Positions 25,280 through 37,770 of a stretch of 64,000 nucleotides of DNA are shown here, piece after piece (position 1 is the first letter of the stretch; every line of letters starts with the position of its first letter). The DNA is from Erysipelotrichaceae bacterium NK3D112 (lineage in GTDB: Bacteria; Bacillota_I; Bacilli_A; Erysipelotrichales; Erysipelotrichaceae), in the NCBI GenBank assembly GCA_000701725.1, contig JNJQ01000014.1:1-64000 (forward strand), written 5' to 3'. The notes under the pieces were generated by a model, which had not been told where the DNA came from, ran no database searches, and saw only the letters and a list, made by a program, of their open reading frames with translations. A program made the translations under genes and the position numbers.

Positions 25280-26302
25280 ATGGCAAAACAGCTGGATATG
25301 AATCACGGATTTTATTATCAGTTTCTCAATAATGCGCAGAAGCAGACCTATGACACGCTTCTGACTCACATGCGTCAGTTTGAAACGGCATTCGAGATTG
25401 ATCCTGTCTCAACGGCGGATTATCTGATTGCCAACCGCGCGGTTCTCGATGACCATCCCGAATTATGGTGGGCGGACACACCGGCAAGATATTCGTTCAA
25501 CATCATGGGCAAGGTCACAAAACACCAGTTCCTTGAACTCAAAGGCAATGAAAAGCAGATCACCGCGGCAATGGCCCAGGCGATTCAGCAGGTGATGGAA
25601 CAGTCCCGCCAACTGGACAGTGACTGGAAAAAGGCGCTTCTGTTCCATGATTACATTGTGCAGAAAACAAAATTCAACACCGGCAGAGACACCGACGGCT
25701 ATCTCGACCAGAATATCAGCAGTGTCTTCATGGGCGGCAATTCCGTCTGTGCAGGCTATGCCAGAGCGTTCATGCTGTTATGCAGAAGCGCCGGTATTGA
25801 GTGCATCTATGTGAGCGGTCCGGCAGTCAAAAACGGAAACAACATCCGTCATGCATGGAATCTTGCCCTGATCGACGGCAGCTGGACATGGATTGACTGC
25901 ACCTGGGATGACCTGATTCTGAATGACGGAACGGAGAGCTGCGAACATGATTACTTCTGCCTCAATGACACATGGATTTCAAAGGAACATCCGATTCCTT
26001 CTTATCTTGAGACGGGCAATGCCCAGGCAAGACTGAAGATTTCATTCCCGAAGGCCTCCTCGCTCAAGATGGAATATCACAGACTGGCCGGCACATATTT
26101 TGAGAAATACGATGCGAATGCGGTGCTGGCAAGCACGCAGGCACAGGCGCCGGGCGGAAAGGTGAGACTGCGCTTTGGCTCAACCCAGGCTCTTGCCCAG
26201 GCGGTTCAGGCGATTGTCGTGCAGAACAATCTGCTCAATCAGCCGCAGCTGCGGGTGAACAAGGATGATGTGATGTGCGTTCTGCGCATTGACCGCAAGT
26301 AA
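25280..26302 (+). CDS. Transglutaminase-like domain protein
   Basis: 340 residues from the ATG preceded by AAGAGGAAAA. The Cys-His-Asp triad of the transglutaminase/papain-like fold is visible: NSVCAGYARAFMLLCR (Cys near 160), then HAWNLALIDGSW (His near 195) and DCTWDD (Asp near 209). There is no signal peptide, so it acts in the cytoplasm unless exported otherwise. Members are usually proteases or amidases; the target is unknown. An -10-like TATAAT lies at 25242-25247. Confidence 0.78.
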   Translation: MAKQLDMNHGFYYQFLNNAQKQTYDTLLTHMRQFETAFEIDPVSTADYLIANRAVLDDHPELWWADTPARYSFNIMGKVTKHQFLELKGNEKQITAAMAQAIQQVMEQSRQLDSDWKKALLFHDYIVQKTKFNTGRDTDGYLDQNISSVFMGGNSVCAGYARAFMLLCRSAGIECIYVSGPAVKNGNNIRHAWNLALIDGSWTWIDCTWDDLILNDGTESCEHDYFCLNDTWISKEHPIPSYLETGNAQARLKISFPKASSLKMEYHRLAGTYFEKYDANAVLASTQAQAPGGKVRLRFGSTQALAQAVQAIVVQNNLLNQPQLRVNKDDVMCVLRIDRK

Positions 26303-26409
26303 AAACATCATGCATTCATGAAAGACGGCCGGTCCGTCTTTCTTTCATTCTTCCCGCCGCATGGTATGATGATTGACATATACCGGCATATATTTAAAAG
26401 GGGTATTCT

Positions 26410-27489
26410 ATGGCAGTGAAAACAATCTCAGTGATGATCAAACCGGCTTCATCCTTATGCAATCTGAGATGCAGATATTGTTTCTATGCGGATATTTCCG
26501 AAAACCGGACAGTCGCTTCCAACGGCGTGATGAGCGAGGAAACAACCGATATCATCATTGACAGAATCGCAGAGGCGCTCGAAGGCAAAGGAACCGCCAA
26601 TGTCAGCTTCCAGGGAGGGGAGCCGACCGTGGCAGGACTTCCGTATTTCATTCATTTTGCGGAAAAGATGAAGGAATACCCTGATATCAAAGTCAACTAT
26701 GCACTGCAGACCAATGGCACGCTCATCAATGAGGAATGGGTGAAATTCTTCGCGGACAATCACTTCCTGATCGGTGTTTCCCTTGACGGGTACAAACTGA
26801 ATATGGATCATTTCCGCTTTGATGCAGAGAACAGGTCGGTTTATTACACCATCTTGGACAATATCAGACTGCTGAAGAAACATAAGGTTGACTTCAATAT
26901 CCTCACCGTTGTCACAAAAGATCTCGCAAAACATGCAAAGGCGCTGCTCCGCTTTTATAAAGACAACCGGTTTCAGTTTGTGCAGCTGATTCCGTGTCTG
27001 CCCGGCTTCCATGAAAGCACTGACGCGTTCGCACTTACAGTCAATGAATATGCGTCCTTCTATATCGAATTCTTTGATGAATGGCTGAAGGAATTGAAAA
27101 ATGGAAATCCAATCAGTGTGAATCTGTTTGAGAATCTTTATGGTATGGCGCATGGGCAGCCGCCGTATCAGTGCGGCATGCTCGGCATGTGCATGATGCA
27201 GTATGTCATCGAGTCAAACGGAGACACATATCCATGCGACTTCTATTGCCTGGACGAATATCTGCTCGGCAATCTTCATGAACACTCATTCAACGATTTC
27301 AATGCATCCCAAACCGCAAAGAAATTCATCGCCGATTCGAAATGCACGAAGAAGCCATGTGAAACATGCCGCTATGTGAAAATGTGCAGCGGCGGATGCA
27401 GAAGGCAGAATATCTGTTATCTGACAGATGAGGAATGCGCATATCAGAAAGTTCTTGATCATGTGCTTCCCGTATTGAGCAGAATGTAA
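26410..27489 (+). CDS. Radical SAM/SPASM protein, anaerobic sulfatase-maturase-like
   Basis: 359 residues. The radical SAM cluster motif CNLRCRYCF (Cys near 17, 21 and 24) is followed by SFQGGEPTVAG and NGTLIN. The C-terminal SPASM Cys set includes CGMLGMCMM, GDTYPCDFYC, and CTKKPCETCRYVKMCSGGC. This order matches anSME enzymes that make formylglycine on sulfatases without oxygen. No sulfatase gene is in the window, so it must act on one elsewhere or on another target. GGGG(T) precedes the start. A second such protein ends the window. Confidence 0.85.
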   Translation: MAVKTISVMIKPASSLCNLRCRYCFYADISENRTVASNGVMSEETTDIIIDRIAEALEGKGTANVSFQGGEPTVAGLPYFIHFAEKMKEYPDIKVNYALQTNGTLINEEWVKFFADNHFLIGVSLDGYKLNMDHFRFDAENRSVYYTILDNIRLLKKHKVDFNILTVVTKDLAKHAKALLRFYKDNRFQFVQLIPCLPGFHESTDAFALTVNEYASFYIEFFDEWLKELKNGNPISVNLFENLYGMAHGQPPYQCGMLGMCMMQYVIESNGDTYPCDFYCLDEYLLGNLHEHSFNDFNASQTAKKFIADSKCTKKPCETCRYVKMCSGGCRRQNICYLTDEECAYQKVLDHVLPVLSRM

Positions 27490-27493
27490 AAAG

Positions 27494-27532
27494 AAAGGGA
27501 ATGAACCATCTGAACAGGTTCATTCCCTTTTT
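27494..27532. terminator. Bidirectional terminator
   Basis: A 14-bp stem (27494-27507 with 27517-27530), TTT after and AAA before, lies between the maturase and the convergent cyclophilin gene. Confidence 0.9.
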
Positions 27533-27550
27533 ATAAGAATCGCAGTTACT

Positions 27551-28024
27551 TCACTCTTCGATATAAACTCTCTTCATGACAACCGGTGTCAGCGGCTTGT
27601 CTCTGAAATTGGTTTTGACTGAAGCAATCTCATCCACTGCCTCAATGCCTTCAACAACTTTGCCGAATGCGGCATAGCTGCCGTCAAGATGCGGTGCGTC
27701 CTGATGCATGATGAAGAACTGTGAGGAGGCGGAATCAGGATTCATGGATCTTGCCATGGAAATCACGCCGCGGGTGTGCTTGAGCGGATTGTTCACACCG
27801 TTGGATGAGAATTCGCCCTTGATGGTTTTGGAACTGCCGCCCATGCCTGTGCCGGTCGGATCGCCGCCCTGGATCATGAATCCCTTGATCACGCGGTGGA
27901 AGGTCAGGCCGTCATAGAATCCTTCTTTGACAAGTTTGCGGAAGTTGGCTGCGGTGATGGGTGCTGCTTTGTCATCGAGTTCGATCTTAATGACTCTGCC
28001 GTTGTCCATTTCGATAATGACCAT
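27551..28024 (-). CDS. Cyclophilin-type peptidyl-prolyl isomerase
   Basis: 157 residues, a single cyclophilin domain without signal peptide. Motifs: FHRVIKGFMIQGGDPTGTG (catalytic Arg, and the Phe-Met-Gln of the active site), RGVISMARS and SQFFIMHQDAPHLDG. It speeds proline cis-trans isomerisation in protein folding. It sits 15 bases downstream of glgP and may be co-transcribed. Confidence 0.95.
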   Translation of the reverse strand: MVIIEMDNGRVIKIELDDKAAPITAANFRKLVKEGFYDGLTFHRVIKGFMIQGGDPTGTGMGGSSKTIKGEFSSNGVNNPLKHTRGVISMARSMNPDSASSQFFIMHQDAPHLDGSYAAFGKVVEGIEAVDEIASVKTNFRDKPLTPVVMKRVYIEE

Positions 28025-28039
28025 GCGTTTCTCCTTCTT

Positions 28040-30298
28040 TTATTTGATATGCCAGATATCCCAGTTGTAATCGTTGATTGTGCGGTCGCTGGAGAAGAAG
28101 CCTGCCTTGGCAGTGTTTACCAGTGACTTTCTCTTCCACCATGCGCGGTTTTCGTAATCGTAGAGAACTGTTTCCTTGACGGAGCAGTAGCTTTCGATAT
28201 CAAGCAGGGTCATGAACCAGTCTTTGTGGATCAGGTTTTCCTTCAGTTCGCCCAGCATGTTCACATCGCCGATCTTACTCAGTTCAGGTCCGGTGATGAA
28301 ATCGACGATTTCACGGATGGAGGCAGAACGGTTGTAGTAGTCGATGGAATGGTAGCCTCTGGAATTGTAGAGACCGATGACCTCATCGCTTGTTCTGCCG
28401 AAGATGTAGATGTTGTCATTGCCGACCAGATTGCGGATTTCCACATTCGCGCCGTCCGCTGTTCCCAGTGTCACCGCGCCGTTGAGCATGAACTTCATAT
28501 TGCCGGTGCCGGAAGCCTCCTTGGAAGCCAGGGAGATCTGTTCGGAAATATCGCATGCGGGAACCAGCTTCTCCGCCTTGTGGACGTTGTAGTTGGTGAT
28601 CATGACAACCTTGAGCCAGGGTGAGACATCCGGATCATTGTTGATGAGCTCCTGCAGGCAGAGAATCAGATGGATGATATTCTTTGCCATCTTATAGGCA
28701 GGAGCGGCCTTTCCGCCGAAGATCACGGTGATCGGACGCTGCGGTCTGTTTCCGCGCTTGATCTGCAGATAAGTATAGATGACCCAGAGGGCGTTCATCT
28801 GCTGTCTCTTGTATTCGTGCATGCGCTTGATCTGCACATCGAAGATGGAATCCGGATCAACGGAAATGCCTTCGCGCTCCGCGATCATCTTCGCGCATCT
28901 GATCTTATTGTTGTGTTTGATCTCAACCAGACGGTCAAGAACGTTTTCATCATTATAATAGCGTAACAGTTCCTCCAGATGGGAAGCATCTGATTTCCAG
29001 CCTTCACCGATCAGAGAATCGATGAAATCGGAAAGCTCATGGTTTGAATGCATGAGGAAGCGTCTGAAGGTGATGCCGTTTGTCTTGTTGTTGAACTTGC
29101 TGGCATAAACGTTATAGAACGGTTTGAGCTCCTGGCGCTTGAGAATTTCAGTATGCAGGGCTGCCACACCGTTGATGGAATGGGAGAAGTGCATATCCAT
29201 TCTGGCCATATGAACACGGTTTTCCTCATCGATGATGGCGAGATCCGGATTCGCGTTGAAGGCGCAGTAGGCCGCATAGTCCATACCCTCAATAATCGGT
29301 ACCAGATGGGGAACCACTTCCATAAGATAGGAAAGCGGCCACTTTTCCAGGGCTTCCGCCAGGATGGTATGGTTGGTATATCCGCAGACATTGGAGACAA
29401 TATCCGCAGCTTTCTTCATTGTGATGCCTTCATTGATCAGCAGGCGCATCAGTTCGGGAATGATCAGGGAAGGGTGGGTGTCATTGATCTGAACAGCCAC
29501 ATAACGGTCCAGATGGCGGATGTCATGACCCTTCTCACGCTCTTCCTTCAGAATGAGCTGAGCCGCATTGGCAACCATGAAATACTGCTGATAGATTCTT
29601 AAGAGCTGGCCGTCCTTGTCGGAATCATCCGGATAGAGGAAGAGCGTCAGGTTCTTCGCGATATCCTTTTTATCAAACTGGATGCCGTCATGAACAATGC
29701 TTTCATCCACACTGTCCAGATCGAACAGGTGCAGGGTGTTCTTGTTTCCCTTGTAGCCGATGACATCCATGTCATACATTCTGGAAACATATTCTTTTCC
29801 CGCCAGCATGACCGGGAACTGCACACCGGTATCCTTTAACATGTTTTTGCATGAGAGCCACTCATCGGGAATCTCATACTGCTTGTGATCGCGGAACTGC
29901 TGCTTGAAGAGACCGAAGTGATAATTCAGACCGACGCCGTCTCCCTCCATGCCCAGTGTGGCGATGGAATCAAGGAAACACGCGGCCAGTCTGCCCAGAC
30001 CGCCATTGCCGAGAGAAGGCTCCTGTTCCTTGTCTTCGACATCCTCAATGTTTCTGCCGTGGTTTTTGAGAATCCTTGCCATCTCGTCATAGATGCCGAG
30101 ATTGATCAGATTCTTGCCCAGCTGTTTTCCGACCAGGAATTCAGCGCTGATATAATAGACCTTCTTACCGCCGCGGATTTTAGGCAGGGCGTTGGCTCTG
30201 TCTTTGACCAGATCGCACATTGCTTCATAGAGCTCGCGCCCGCTGGCGTCTTCGATCGGTTTTTTCAGATAGCCCAGATACTCATTTTCGAGTGACAT
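28040..30298 (-). CDS. glgP: Glycogen/maltodextrin phosphorylase
   Basis: 752 residues, GT35. Phosphorolyses alpha-1,4-glucan to glucose 1-phosphate. The PLP-lysine motif [14 protein letters not shown] is near residue 600; [15 protein letters not shown] and [14 protein letters not shown] are the other signatures. It is shorter than the usual 800-840 residues, mainly at the N-terminal regulatory part. AGGAGG precedes the ATG. It is divergent from malQ, with which it forms the maltodextrin or glycogen breakdown pair. Confidence 0.95.
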   Translation of the reverse strand: MSLENEYLGYLKKPIEDASGRELYEAMCDLVKDRANALPKIRGGKKVYYISAEFLVGKQLGKNLINLGIYDEMARILKNHGRNIEDVEDKEQEPSLGNGGLGRLAACFLDSIATLGMEGDGVGLNYHFGLFKQQFRDHKQYEIPDEWLSCKNMLKDTGVQFPVMLAGKEYVSRMYDMDVIGYKGNKNTLHLFDLDSVDESIVHDGIQFDKKDIAKNLTLFLYPDDSDKDGQLLRIYQQYFMVANAAQLILKEEREKGHDIRHLDRYVAVQINDTHPSLIIPELMRLLINEGITMKKAADIVSNVCGYTNHTILAEALEKWPLSYLMEVVPHLVPIIEGMDYAAYCAFNANPDLAIIDEENRVHMARMDMHFSHSINGVAALHTEILKRQELKPFYNVYASKFNNKTNGITFRRFLMHSNHELSDFIDSLIGEGWKSDASHLEELLRYYNDENVLDRLVEIKHNNKIRCAKMIAEREGISVDPDSIFDVQIKRMHEYKRQQMNALWVIYTYLQIKRGNRPQRPITVIFGGKAAPAYKMAKNIIHLILCLQELINNDPDVSPWLKVVMITNYNVHKAEKLVPACDISEQISLASKEASGTGNMKFMLNGAVTLGTADGANVEIRNLVGNDNIYIFGRTSDEVIGLYNSRGYHSIDYYNRSASIREIVDFITGPELSKIGDVNMLGELKENLIHKDWFMTLLDIESYCSVKETVLYDYENRAWWKRKSLVNTAKAGFFSSDRTINDYNWDIWHIK

Positions 30299-30347
30299 AG
30301 CTGTTGACCTCCTTTGGATCCGGCATTATCCGGATTCAATCCCGTGT

Positions 30348-30376
30348 AGTATAGCATAAATTGAATTTTGTGCCAC
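30348..30376 (-). promoter_or_regulatory. Probable glgP promoter
   Basis: On the minus strand GTGGCA (30371-30376), 17 bp, TATACT (30348-30353). Between it and the gene the leader has a small hairpin (GGATCCGG/CCGGATTC near 30317-30337). Confidence 0.55.
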
Positions 30377-30438
30377 ATTATGGAAAAACATGTCTGTTTG
30401 GTTTAACATTATTCTGAATCATTATGAGGTAATCCGGT

Positions 30439-31899
30439 ATGAGAAAAGCAGGAATATTGATGCCTGTTGCCAGCCTGCCTGACAGACACGGCTGCGGAAC
30501 ATTCGGCAAAGAAGCATATCATTTTGTTGACCTGGCGCAAAGGGCAGGTTTTTCCATCTGGCAGATACTGCCGCTGAATCCGCTGGGATACGGCAATTCC
30601 CCGTATCAGCCCTATTCCTCCTTCGCGATGGATGATATTTATATCTCCCTGGACAGACTGCATGAGATGGGGCTGATTGAAAAGGCTCCTTCCTATCATA
30701 AATATGCGGCGCAGATCGATTACGAGGCAGTGCGGAAATTCCGTGAGCCTTATCTGAAAGAGGCCTATGCCAATTTCAAGCCCGATCTGAACTACTCCAC
30801 ATTCTCCTATCAGGAGTGGGTCAAGAACTTTGCCATCTTCATGGCTCTCAAGCGCAGAAACGGCATGCGTTCATGGCTCGAATGGGAAAATGCGGATGAG
30901 AAGAACCAGCCGGTGAACGGAAAACTTGATCTGAAGCCTTATCAGGATGAGATCCTCTATGAGGTGTTCAAGCAGTATATCCTTTATCTGCAGTGGAAGG
31001 ATCTGAAACAGTATGCCAATGACCGCGGCATTGAGATCATGGGCGACATTCCGTTCTATGTGGGCATTGACAGCGCCGATGTCTGGGCAAACAGAGAGAA
31101 CTTCCTGCTCGATGATGACGGCAGACCGATCTTCATCGCCGGTGTACCGCCGGATTATTTCTCCGCGACAGGTCAGAGATGGGGCAACCCGATCTATGAC
31201 TGGGATTATATGGAAAAGAATGATTTCGCTTTCTGGGTGGAGAGAATCTCCTATACACAGAGGCTTTTCGATATCATCCGCGTCGATCACTTCCGTGCCT
31301 TTGACACTTACTGGAAGATCAATGCGGAATGTCCGACCGCCATTGACGGCGTCTGGGTGGAAGCACCGGGCTATCAGCTGTTTGACACGCTGCTTGGCAA
31401 GACAGAAAATCTTCAGCTGGTGGCGGAGGATCTCGGCGATCTTCGTCCCGAAGTGCATATCCTGCGCGACCATTACGATTTCCGCGGCATGAGAGTCATT
31501 CAGTTCGCCTTCCTGCCGGAGGAATCCGATGTGCATGACAGACCGCATCAACTGGTCTATACCGGCACCCATGACAACGACACGCTGTTTGCGTGGTACC
31601 GTGAAAAGCCGCAGGCGGAAAAGAGAAAACTCAGAAGGTATCTCAGAAGCGAAGGCTTCAACACGCACAGCTTTGTCAATGACGTGATCAGCTATGCCTT
31701 AACCAGAGAGGCTGACCTGGTTATGATCCCGTTAAGCGACTGGCTCCATAAGGGCCATGAGGCAAGACTCAATACGCCGGGAACGGTTGGCGCGCCTAAC
31801 TGGATGTACCGCATGAGCTCGCTGGCACCTTTTGCGGCAAAGACCGCTTATATGCGCAAGGAGCTTGAAAGGGCCGGACGCATCAATACTGAAGAATAG
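30439..31899 (+). CDS. malQ: 4-alpha-glucanotransferase (amylomaltase)
   Basis: 486 residues, GH77, typical size for the short bacterial form. Motifs: LPLNPLGYGNSPYQPYSSFA near the N-terminus, IMGDIPFYVGIDSADVW, IIRVDHFRAFDTYW with the Asp nucleophile, LVAEDLGDL with the acid/base Glu, and YTGTHDNDT. It moves maltodextrin segments so that GlgP can continue. ATGAGG precedes the start. It lies 12 bases upstream of uppP. Stop is TAG. Confidence 0.96.
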   Translation: MRKAGILMPVASLPDRHGCGTFGKEAYHFVDLAQRAGFSIWQILPLNPLGYGNSPYQPYSSFAMDDIYISLDRLHEMGLIEKAPSYHKYAAQIDYEAVRKFREPYLKEAYANFKPDLNYSTFSYQEWVKNFAIFMALKRRNGMRSWLEWENADEKNQPVNGKLDLKPYQDEILYEVFKQYILYLQWKDLKQYANDRGIEIMGDIPFYVGIDSADVWANRENFLLDDDGRPIFIAGVPPDYFSATGQRWGNPIYDWDYMEKNDFAFWVERISYTQRLFDIIRVDHFRAFDTYWKINAECPTAIDGVWVEAPGYQLFDTLLGKTENLQLVAEDLGDLRPEVHILRDHYDFRGMRVIQFAFLPEESDVHDRPHQLVYTGTHDNDTLFAWYREKPQAEKRKLRRYLRSEGFNTHSFVNDVISYALTREADLVMIPLSDWLHKGHEARLNTPGTVGAPNWMYRMSSLAPFAAKTAYMRKELERAGRINTEE

Positions 31900-31911
31900 A
31901 GAGGACTATCA

Positions 31912-32766
31912 ATGGGATTTTTGATGAATCTGATCAAATCCGTCATATACGGCATTGTCCAGGGAATCACGGAGTGGCTGCCGATCAGCTCGACCGCGCA
32001 TCTGATCATGATGAATTCCTTCATGCCGCTGAATCTGTTTGAGGATGCGGCGGCCAATGCCGAATTCTGGAACCTTTACAAGGTGGTGATCCAGCTGGGC
32101 AGTATCCTGGCTGTGATCTTTGTGTACAACCGCCGTCTCAATCCGTTTCAGAAAAAGATCAGCGCCAAACGCAAAAGCAGTATTCTGCGCATGTGGACAC
32201 TGATCCTGATCGCCTGTGTTCCCACCGGCATCGCCGGCATCCTGCTGGATGATCTGATCGACGCGAAGCTCAGTTCCGCATGGGTGATGTCATTCATGCT
32301 GATATGCGTGGGCATTCTGCTGATCTGGATGGAACTCACCCCGCGCAAACAGACCGTGACATCGATCGGACGCATTTCGCCGCTCAAGGCATTCCAGACC
32401 GGCTGCTGGCAGATCCTTGCCCTGATTCCGGGCACCAGCAGATCCGGCGCCACGATCTTCGGTGAGACAATGATGGGCTTTGACCGTGTGACTGCGGTCG
32501 AGTTCTCATTCTTCCTCGCCATTCCGGTCATGTTCGGGGCAAGCCTTCTGAAAGTGATCAAATACATCGCGGCCGGTGCGGCATTCAGCGCGGGCAGTGC
32601 GGTGGTATTGCTGGCGGGAATGATTGCGGCATTTGCGGTTTCGCTTGTGGTGATCAATTTCATGATGGATTATATCCGCAAAAACAACTTCAGCATTTTC
32701 GGTCTTTACCGGATCGCCCTCGGCATCGTCATGCTTGTGTTCACCGCCTTCGGTGTGCTGGCATGA
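31912..32766 (+). CDS. uppP: Undecaprenyl-diphosphatase UppP (BacA)
   Basis: 284 residues, polytopic. Recycles the cell-wall lipid carrier by removing a phosphate from undecaprenyl diphosphate, and can raise bacitracin tolerance. The two signatures are present: GIVQGITEWLPISSTAHL near residue 15 and PGTSRSGATIFGETMMGF near 172. AGAGAGGA lies before the start. It follows malQ closely, so the two are probably transcribed together, though they are functionally unrelated. Confidence 0.96.
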   Translation: MGFLMNLIKSVIYGIVQGITEWLPISSTAHLIMMNSFMPLNLFEDAAANAEFWNLYKVVIQLGSILAVIFVYNRRLNPFQKKISAKRKSSILRMWTLILIACVPTGIAGILLDDLIDAKLSSAWVMSFMLICVGILLIWMELTPRKQTVTSIGRISPLKAFQTGCWQILALIPGTSRSGATIFGETMMGFDRVTAVEFSFFLAIPVMFGASLLKVIKYIAAGAAFSAGSAVVLLAGMIAAFAVSLVVINFMMDYIRKNNFSIFGLYRIALGIVMLVFTAFGVLA

Positions 32767-32779
32767 TGCGGAGTGAATT

Positions 32780-33976
32780 ATGAATACACAGCTTGGTATC
32801 GGCAGTCTTTTCCTGGAAGGACTGCTTTCATTCTTCTCTCCATGCGTTCTGCCTCTGATTCCGGTGTATTTCGCCTATCTCAGCGGCGGTTCAAAACCCT
32901 TGGATGAGAATGGAAGTGTTCATTACGACCGTTTAAAGACCTTTCTTCTGACAACCGGTTTTGTGCTTGGCATCATCACCGTTTTCGCCATTGCCTCACT
33001 GGCGGCGCCGCTGTTGCGCAATGTGTTTCAGTCATACCGTGTGCTGTTTGAAGTGATCGGCGGCATGTTTCTGGTTTTCATGGGCCTCTATGCCCTGGAA
33101 ATCATCCAGATCCCGCTGCTTTCAAAGCTGATGCACAACCGCACCATGGAAGGCTCAATGAGCTTTGTGAAGGCATATCTGTTCGGCTTCACGGTCAGCT
33201 TTGCCTGGACACCATGCGTGGGTCCGATGCTGGCGCAGGCGATCATGGCAGCCTCACGGGCACAGAACGCACTGACCGGCTGGCTTTACATGGGTAGTTA
33301 CACGCTCGGTTTTGTTCTAATCTTCTTAATTGCGGGACTGTTTACTTCCGAAGTGCTTGAGGCATTGAAAAAGTTCCGCAATGTGACAAAGTATACCGGC
33401 ATTCTCTGCGGCCTGATCGTGCTTGGCATGGGTGTATGGATGATTGCGCAGGGATGTCAGGATTATTCAAATCTTTTGAAAAACGGTACGTCTGAAAGTG
33501 AGATCACCCCGGCTGAAACAAGTGAGGAAAGCGGTGAAACGGATCAGGGAAACGCAACTGTTGACCAGTATGACTTTGAACTCAAGGACGGGGACGGAAA
33601 TACTGTTTCCTTAAAAGATTACAATGGCCAGGTCGTGATCCTGGATTTCTATGAAACCTGGTGCACCTATTGCAATGAGTCGCTCGGCACTCTGGCCAAA
33701 GCGGATGCCATGGATGATGTGCAGGTGCTCATGGTGGTGACGCCTTCCCTTGGCTCGGAAGGAGATCTGAAATATATCCAGAGCTTCCTGGCTGAAAAGG
33801 GTCATTCCTTCCATCTGCTGATCGATGAAACCGCCGAAGTCACACGCCTTTACGGTGTGTCAGGCTATCCGACAACCTACTTCATCACACCGAAGGGAGA
33901 GTATTACGGATATATCCCCGGATACCTGCCTGAAGAGGATTTCATGAATCTCATCGAGGAATGCAGAAACCGCTGA
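32780..33976 (+). CDS. CcdA-type membrane thiol reductase fused to a TlpA-like thioredoxin
   Basis: 398 residues in two parts. Residues about 1-235 are a CcdA/DsbD-like membrane domain with six segments and the paired Cys motifs FFSPCVLPLIPVYFAYLSGG (near 20) and FAWTPCVGPMLAQA (near 140). After an acidic linker (about 236-260), an extracytoplasmic thioredoxin-like domain carries WCTYC (near 294) and a cis-Pro GYPTTYF (near 360). It carries electrons out of the cell to reduce disulfides or methionine sulfoxide partners. The fusion removes the need for a separate partner. Confidence 0.9.
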   Translation: MNTQLGIGSLFLEGLLSFFSPCVLPLIPVYFAYLSGGSKPLDENGSVHYDRLKTFLLTTGFVLGIITVFAIASLAAPLLRNVFQSYRVLFEVIGGMFLVFMGLYALEIIQIPLLSKLMHNRTMEGSMSFVKAYLFGFTVSFAWTPCVGPMLAQAIMAASRAQNALTGWLYMGSYTLGFVLIFLIAGLFTSEVLEALKKFRNVTKYTGILCGLIVLGMGVWMIAQGCQDYSNLLKNGTSESEITPAETSEESGETDQGNATVDQYDFELKDGDGNTVSLKDYNGQVVILDFYETWCTYCNESLGTLAKADAMDDVQVLMVVTPSLGSEGDLKYIQSFLAEKGHSFHLLIDETAEVTRLYGVSGYPTTYFITPKGEYYGYIPGYLPEEDFMNLIEECRNR

Positions 33977-34018
33977 AATACCAACAAACAATCTCAGCAG
34001 CACTTTTATCCAGCAGAC

Positions 34019-34062
34019 AAGAAGACCCCATCCAAGCCTGTCAGCTGTGGATGGGGCTTCTT
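34019..34062 (+). terminator. Hairpin terminator after the CcdA-thioredoxin gene
   Basis: The stem 34019-34034 with 34048-34062 (CCCCATCCA/TGGATGGGG plus AAGAAG/CTTCTT) is long, with a weak T tail. The rest of 33977-34143 is A+T-rich, with a small CTGAAAA/TTTTCAG palindrome at 34099-34114 and no gene. Confidence 0.65.
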
Positions 34063-34143
34063 GCCGGTCAGATAAACAAAAATCATAAAGAATTATCTCT
34101 GAAAACATTTTCAGAAAAAATCTGGAAAGTATTGAAAATACTG

Positions 34144-34172
34144 TTGACACGAAATAATCAGAATTCTATACT
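34144..34172 (+). promoter_or_regulatory. Strong promoter of the pyrG-glmS-guaA operon
   Basis: Consensus TTGACA (34144-34149), 17 bp, TATACT (34167-34172). It predicts a leader of about 125 bases before pyrG. No GGG initiation is seen, so the CTP-sensing slippage mechanism of Bacillus pyrG is not evident. Confidence 0.85.
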
Positions 34173-34189
34173 GATAAAGTATTTTTGAG

Positions 34190-34205
34190 TTGTACGGCCG
34201 TACAA
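34190..34205 (+). promoter_or_regulatory. Perfect palindrome in the pyrG leader, operator candidate
   Basis: TTGTACGGCCGTACAA, 16 bp and perfectly symmetric, starts about 12 bases after the expected transcription start. The position suits a repressor that blocks elongation or re-initiation. It is G+C-rich against an A+T-rich background. Confidence 0.6.
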
Positions 34206-34223
34206 AATGATATTCACGTATAG

Positions 34224-35909
<1,686 letters not shown>

Positions 35910-35933
35910 AAAGCGTAAAGCAGGAGACAGATT

Positions 35934-37757
35934 ATGTGTGGAATTACAGGATTTACAGGAAAGGGAACAGCGCTGCCCGTATTGATGCAGGGGCTGGAGA
36001 AACTGGAATACCGCGGCTATGATTCTGCCGGGGTAACACTGGCGGATGATCAGGGACTGCGCACTTTCAAAGCGAAGGGGAGATTGAGTGAGCTGCGGAG
36101 CATAGTGGAAAACCGTGAGCTGCACCAGCATACCGGGATCGGGCATACGAGATGGGCAACACACGGTGTCCCCAACAACCTGAATGCGCATCCCCATACC
36201 AACAGTACGAATACGATCTCGTTAGTTCATAACGGGATCATTGAAAACTATGTTTCCTTGAAACAGATGCTTGAGAACAACGGCTATGTGTTCCAGTCGG
36301 AAACAGACAGTGAAGCAGTCGTGCATCTGATCGATTATTATTACAGACGTTTTCAGGATATGGAAACGGCGTTCAAGCGGGCTGTACGGGATCTGGAAGG
36401 AAGTTATGGTTTATGTGTCATTTCCACATATGCGCCGGATACCGTATTTGTCGCGAGAAAAGAAAGCCCGATGATCCTGGGAATCAGTGATGAGGGTACG
36501 TACTGTGCCTCCGATGCGCCGGCGCTTCTGGAATATACAAGGAAGCTGATGACGCTGAATGACGGGGATATCGCGGTATTGAAACCGGAGCATATTGCAC
36601 TGTTCGATGCAAAGGGAAATGAGAAAAAAGAAGAATGGATGGAATTTCCATATGATCTGCAGTCAGCCCAGAAGGGCGGATATGACACATTTATGGAGAA
36701 GGAGATCCATGAACAGCCGCAGACGATCCGGGAAACCATGAGAGGAAGAATTGAAGGCAAGTCTATCGTTCTGCCGGAACTGGATCCGATCCTGGGACGG
36801 ATTCTGCGGGCAGATCATGTTTTATGGATTGCATGCGGTACGGCATATCATGCCTGTGTTTACGGGCAGATGGTTCTCAACCGTCTTGTTCCGATCAACA
36901 GCGCGGCTATACCGGCAAGTGAATTCCGGTACGGGAATTACTATGTGGATAAAAACACTTTATGTATCTTTGTGTCCCAGTCCGGTGAAACAGCGGATAC
37001 ACTGGCGGCGATCAAGCGTGCAAAATCATCCGGTGCCGCGACCATTGCGGTGGCGAATGTCTTAGGGTCTTCCCTGACCAGGATCGCGGACGCAACAGTA
37101 TATACCTGCGCCGGACTGGAGATTGCGGTTGCCAGTACAAAGGCATATACCGCCCAGCTGACCCTGATCTATCTTCTGGCGCAGAAACTTGCCGAGATCA
37201 TGGGATATTCCACCCGTGAACATGATGAGATCATTACGTATCTCAATGAGCTGGATCGTCTGACACAGGAAACGATCGACATTGCCAAACCGGTGATCCG
37301 TGAATATGCGTCCATGTTAAAGAATGAACATGATGTCTATTTTATCGGCAGGCAGCTGGATTATGTCAGTGCCATGGAAGGTGCGCTTAAACTAAAGGAA
37401 ATATCGTATATTCACGCAGATGCGTATTATGCCGGTGAGCTGAAGCACGGTCCTATCGCGCTGATCCAGGATCAGACGGTGGTAATTGCATTCGCCACAC
37501 AGCCGGAAGTTGCATCAAAAACAATATCCAATATCAAAGAAACAGTCGCCAGAGGTGCAAAGATCATTCTGATCACCGATCAGAATACGCCGGCGGAAGG
37601 TTTCACTTACGTCATCCGGATTCCGGAGATCCGGCCGGATCTTGCCTGCATCATTTCCGCGGTTATTTTTCAGTTCCTGGCTTATTATGCCGCGTCTGAG
37701 AGAGGCTGCGATATTGACAAACCGAGAAATCTGGCTAAATCTGTAACAGTGGAATAA
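35934..37757 (+). CDS. glmS: Glutamine-fructose-6-phosphate aminotransferase (GlcN-6-P synthase)
   Basis: 607 residues. Makes glucosamine 6-phosphate for peptidoglycan. The N-terminal class II amidotransferase starts MCGITGF with the Cys nucleophile exposed after Met removal; TRWATHGVP follows. Two SIS sugar domains carry [13 protein letters not shown] and the C-terminal [13 protein letters not shown], which is diagnostic. Only 24 bases separate it from pyrG, too few for a glmS ribozyme, so the usual GlcN-6-P feedback is absent from this copy. AGGAGACAG precedes the start. Confidence 0.96.
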   Translation: MCGITGFTGKGTALPVLMQGLEKLEYRGYDSAGVTLADDQGLRTFKAKGRLSELRSIVENRELHQHTGIGHTRWATHGVPNNLNAHPHTNSTNTISLVHNGIIENYVSLKQMLENNGYVFQSETDSEAVVHLIDYYYRRFQDMETAFKRAVRDLEGSYGLCVISTYAPDTVFVARKESPMILGISDEGTYCASDAPALLEYTRKLMTLNDGDIAVLKPEHIALFDAKGNEKKEEWMEFPYDLQSAQKGGYDTFMEKEIHEQPQTIRETMRGRIEGKSIVLPELDPILGRILRADHVLWIACGTAYHACVYGQMVLNRLVPINSAAIPASEFRYGNYYVDKNTLCIFVSQSGETADTLAAIKRAKSSGAATIAVANVLGSSLTRIADATVYTCAGLEIAVASTKAYTAQLTLIYLLAQKLAEIMGYSTREHDEIITYLNELDRLTQETIDIAKPVIREYASMLKNEHDVYFIGRQLDYVSAMEGALKLKEISYIHADAYYAGELKHGPIALIQDQTVVIAFATQPEVASKTISNIKETVARGAKIILITDQNTPAEGFTYVIRIPEIRPDLACIISAVIFQFLAYYAASERGCDIDKPRNLAKSVTVE

Positions 37758-37770
37758 CGGAGGAACAGAT

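Noticed and set aside
34173-34190. CTP-sensing transcript slippage as in Bacillus pyrG
   Set aside because: The expected start region reads GATAAAGTAT, with no run of G to slip on.
35910-35933. glmS ribozyme upstream of glmS
   Set aside because: Only 24 bases lie between pyrG and glmS, far too few for the ribozyme core.
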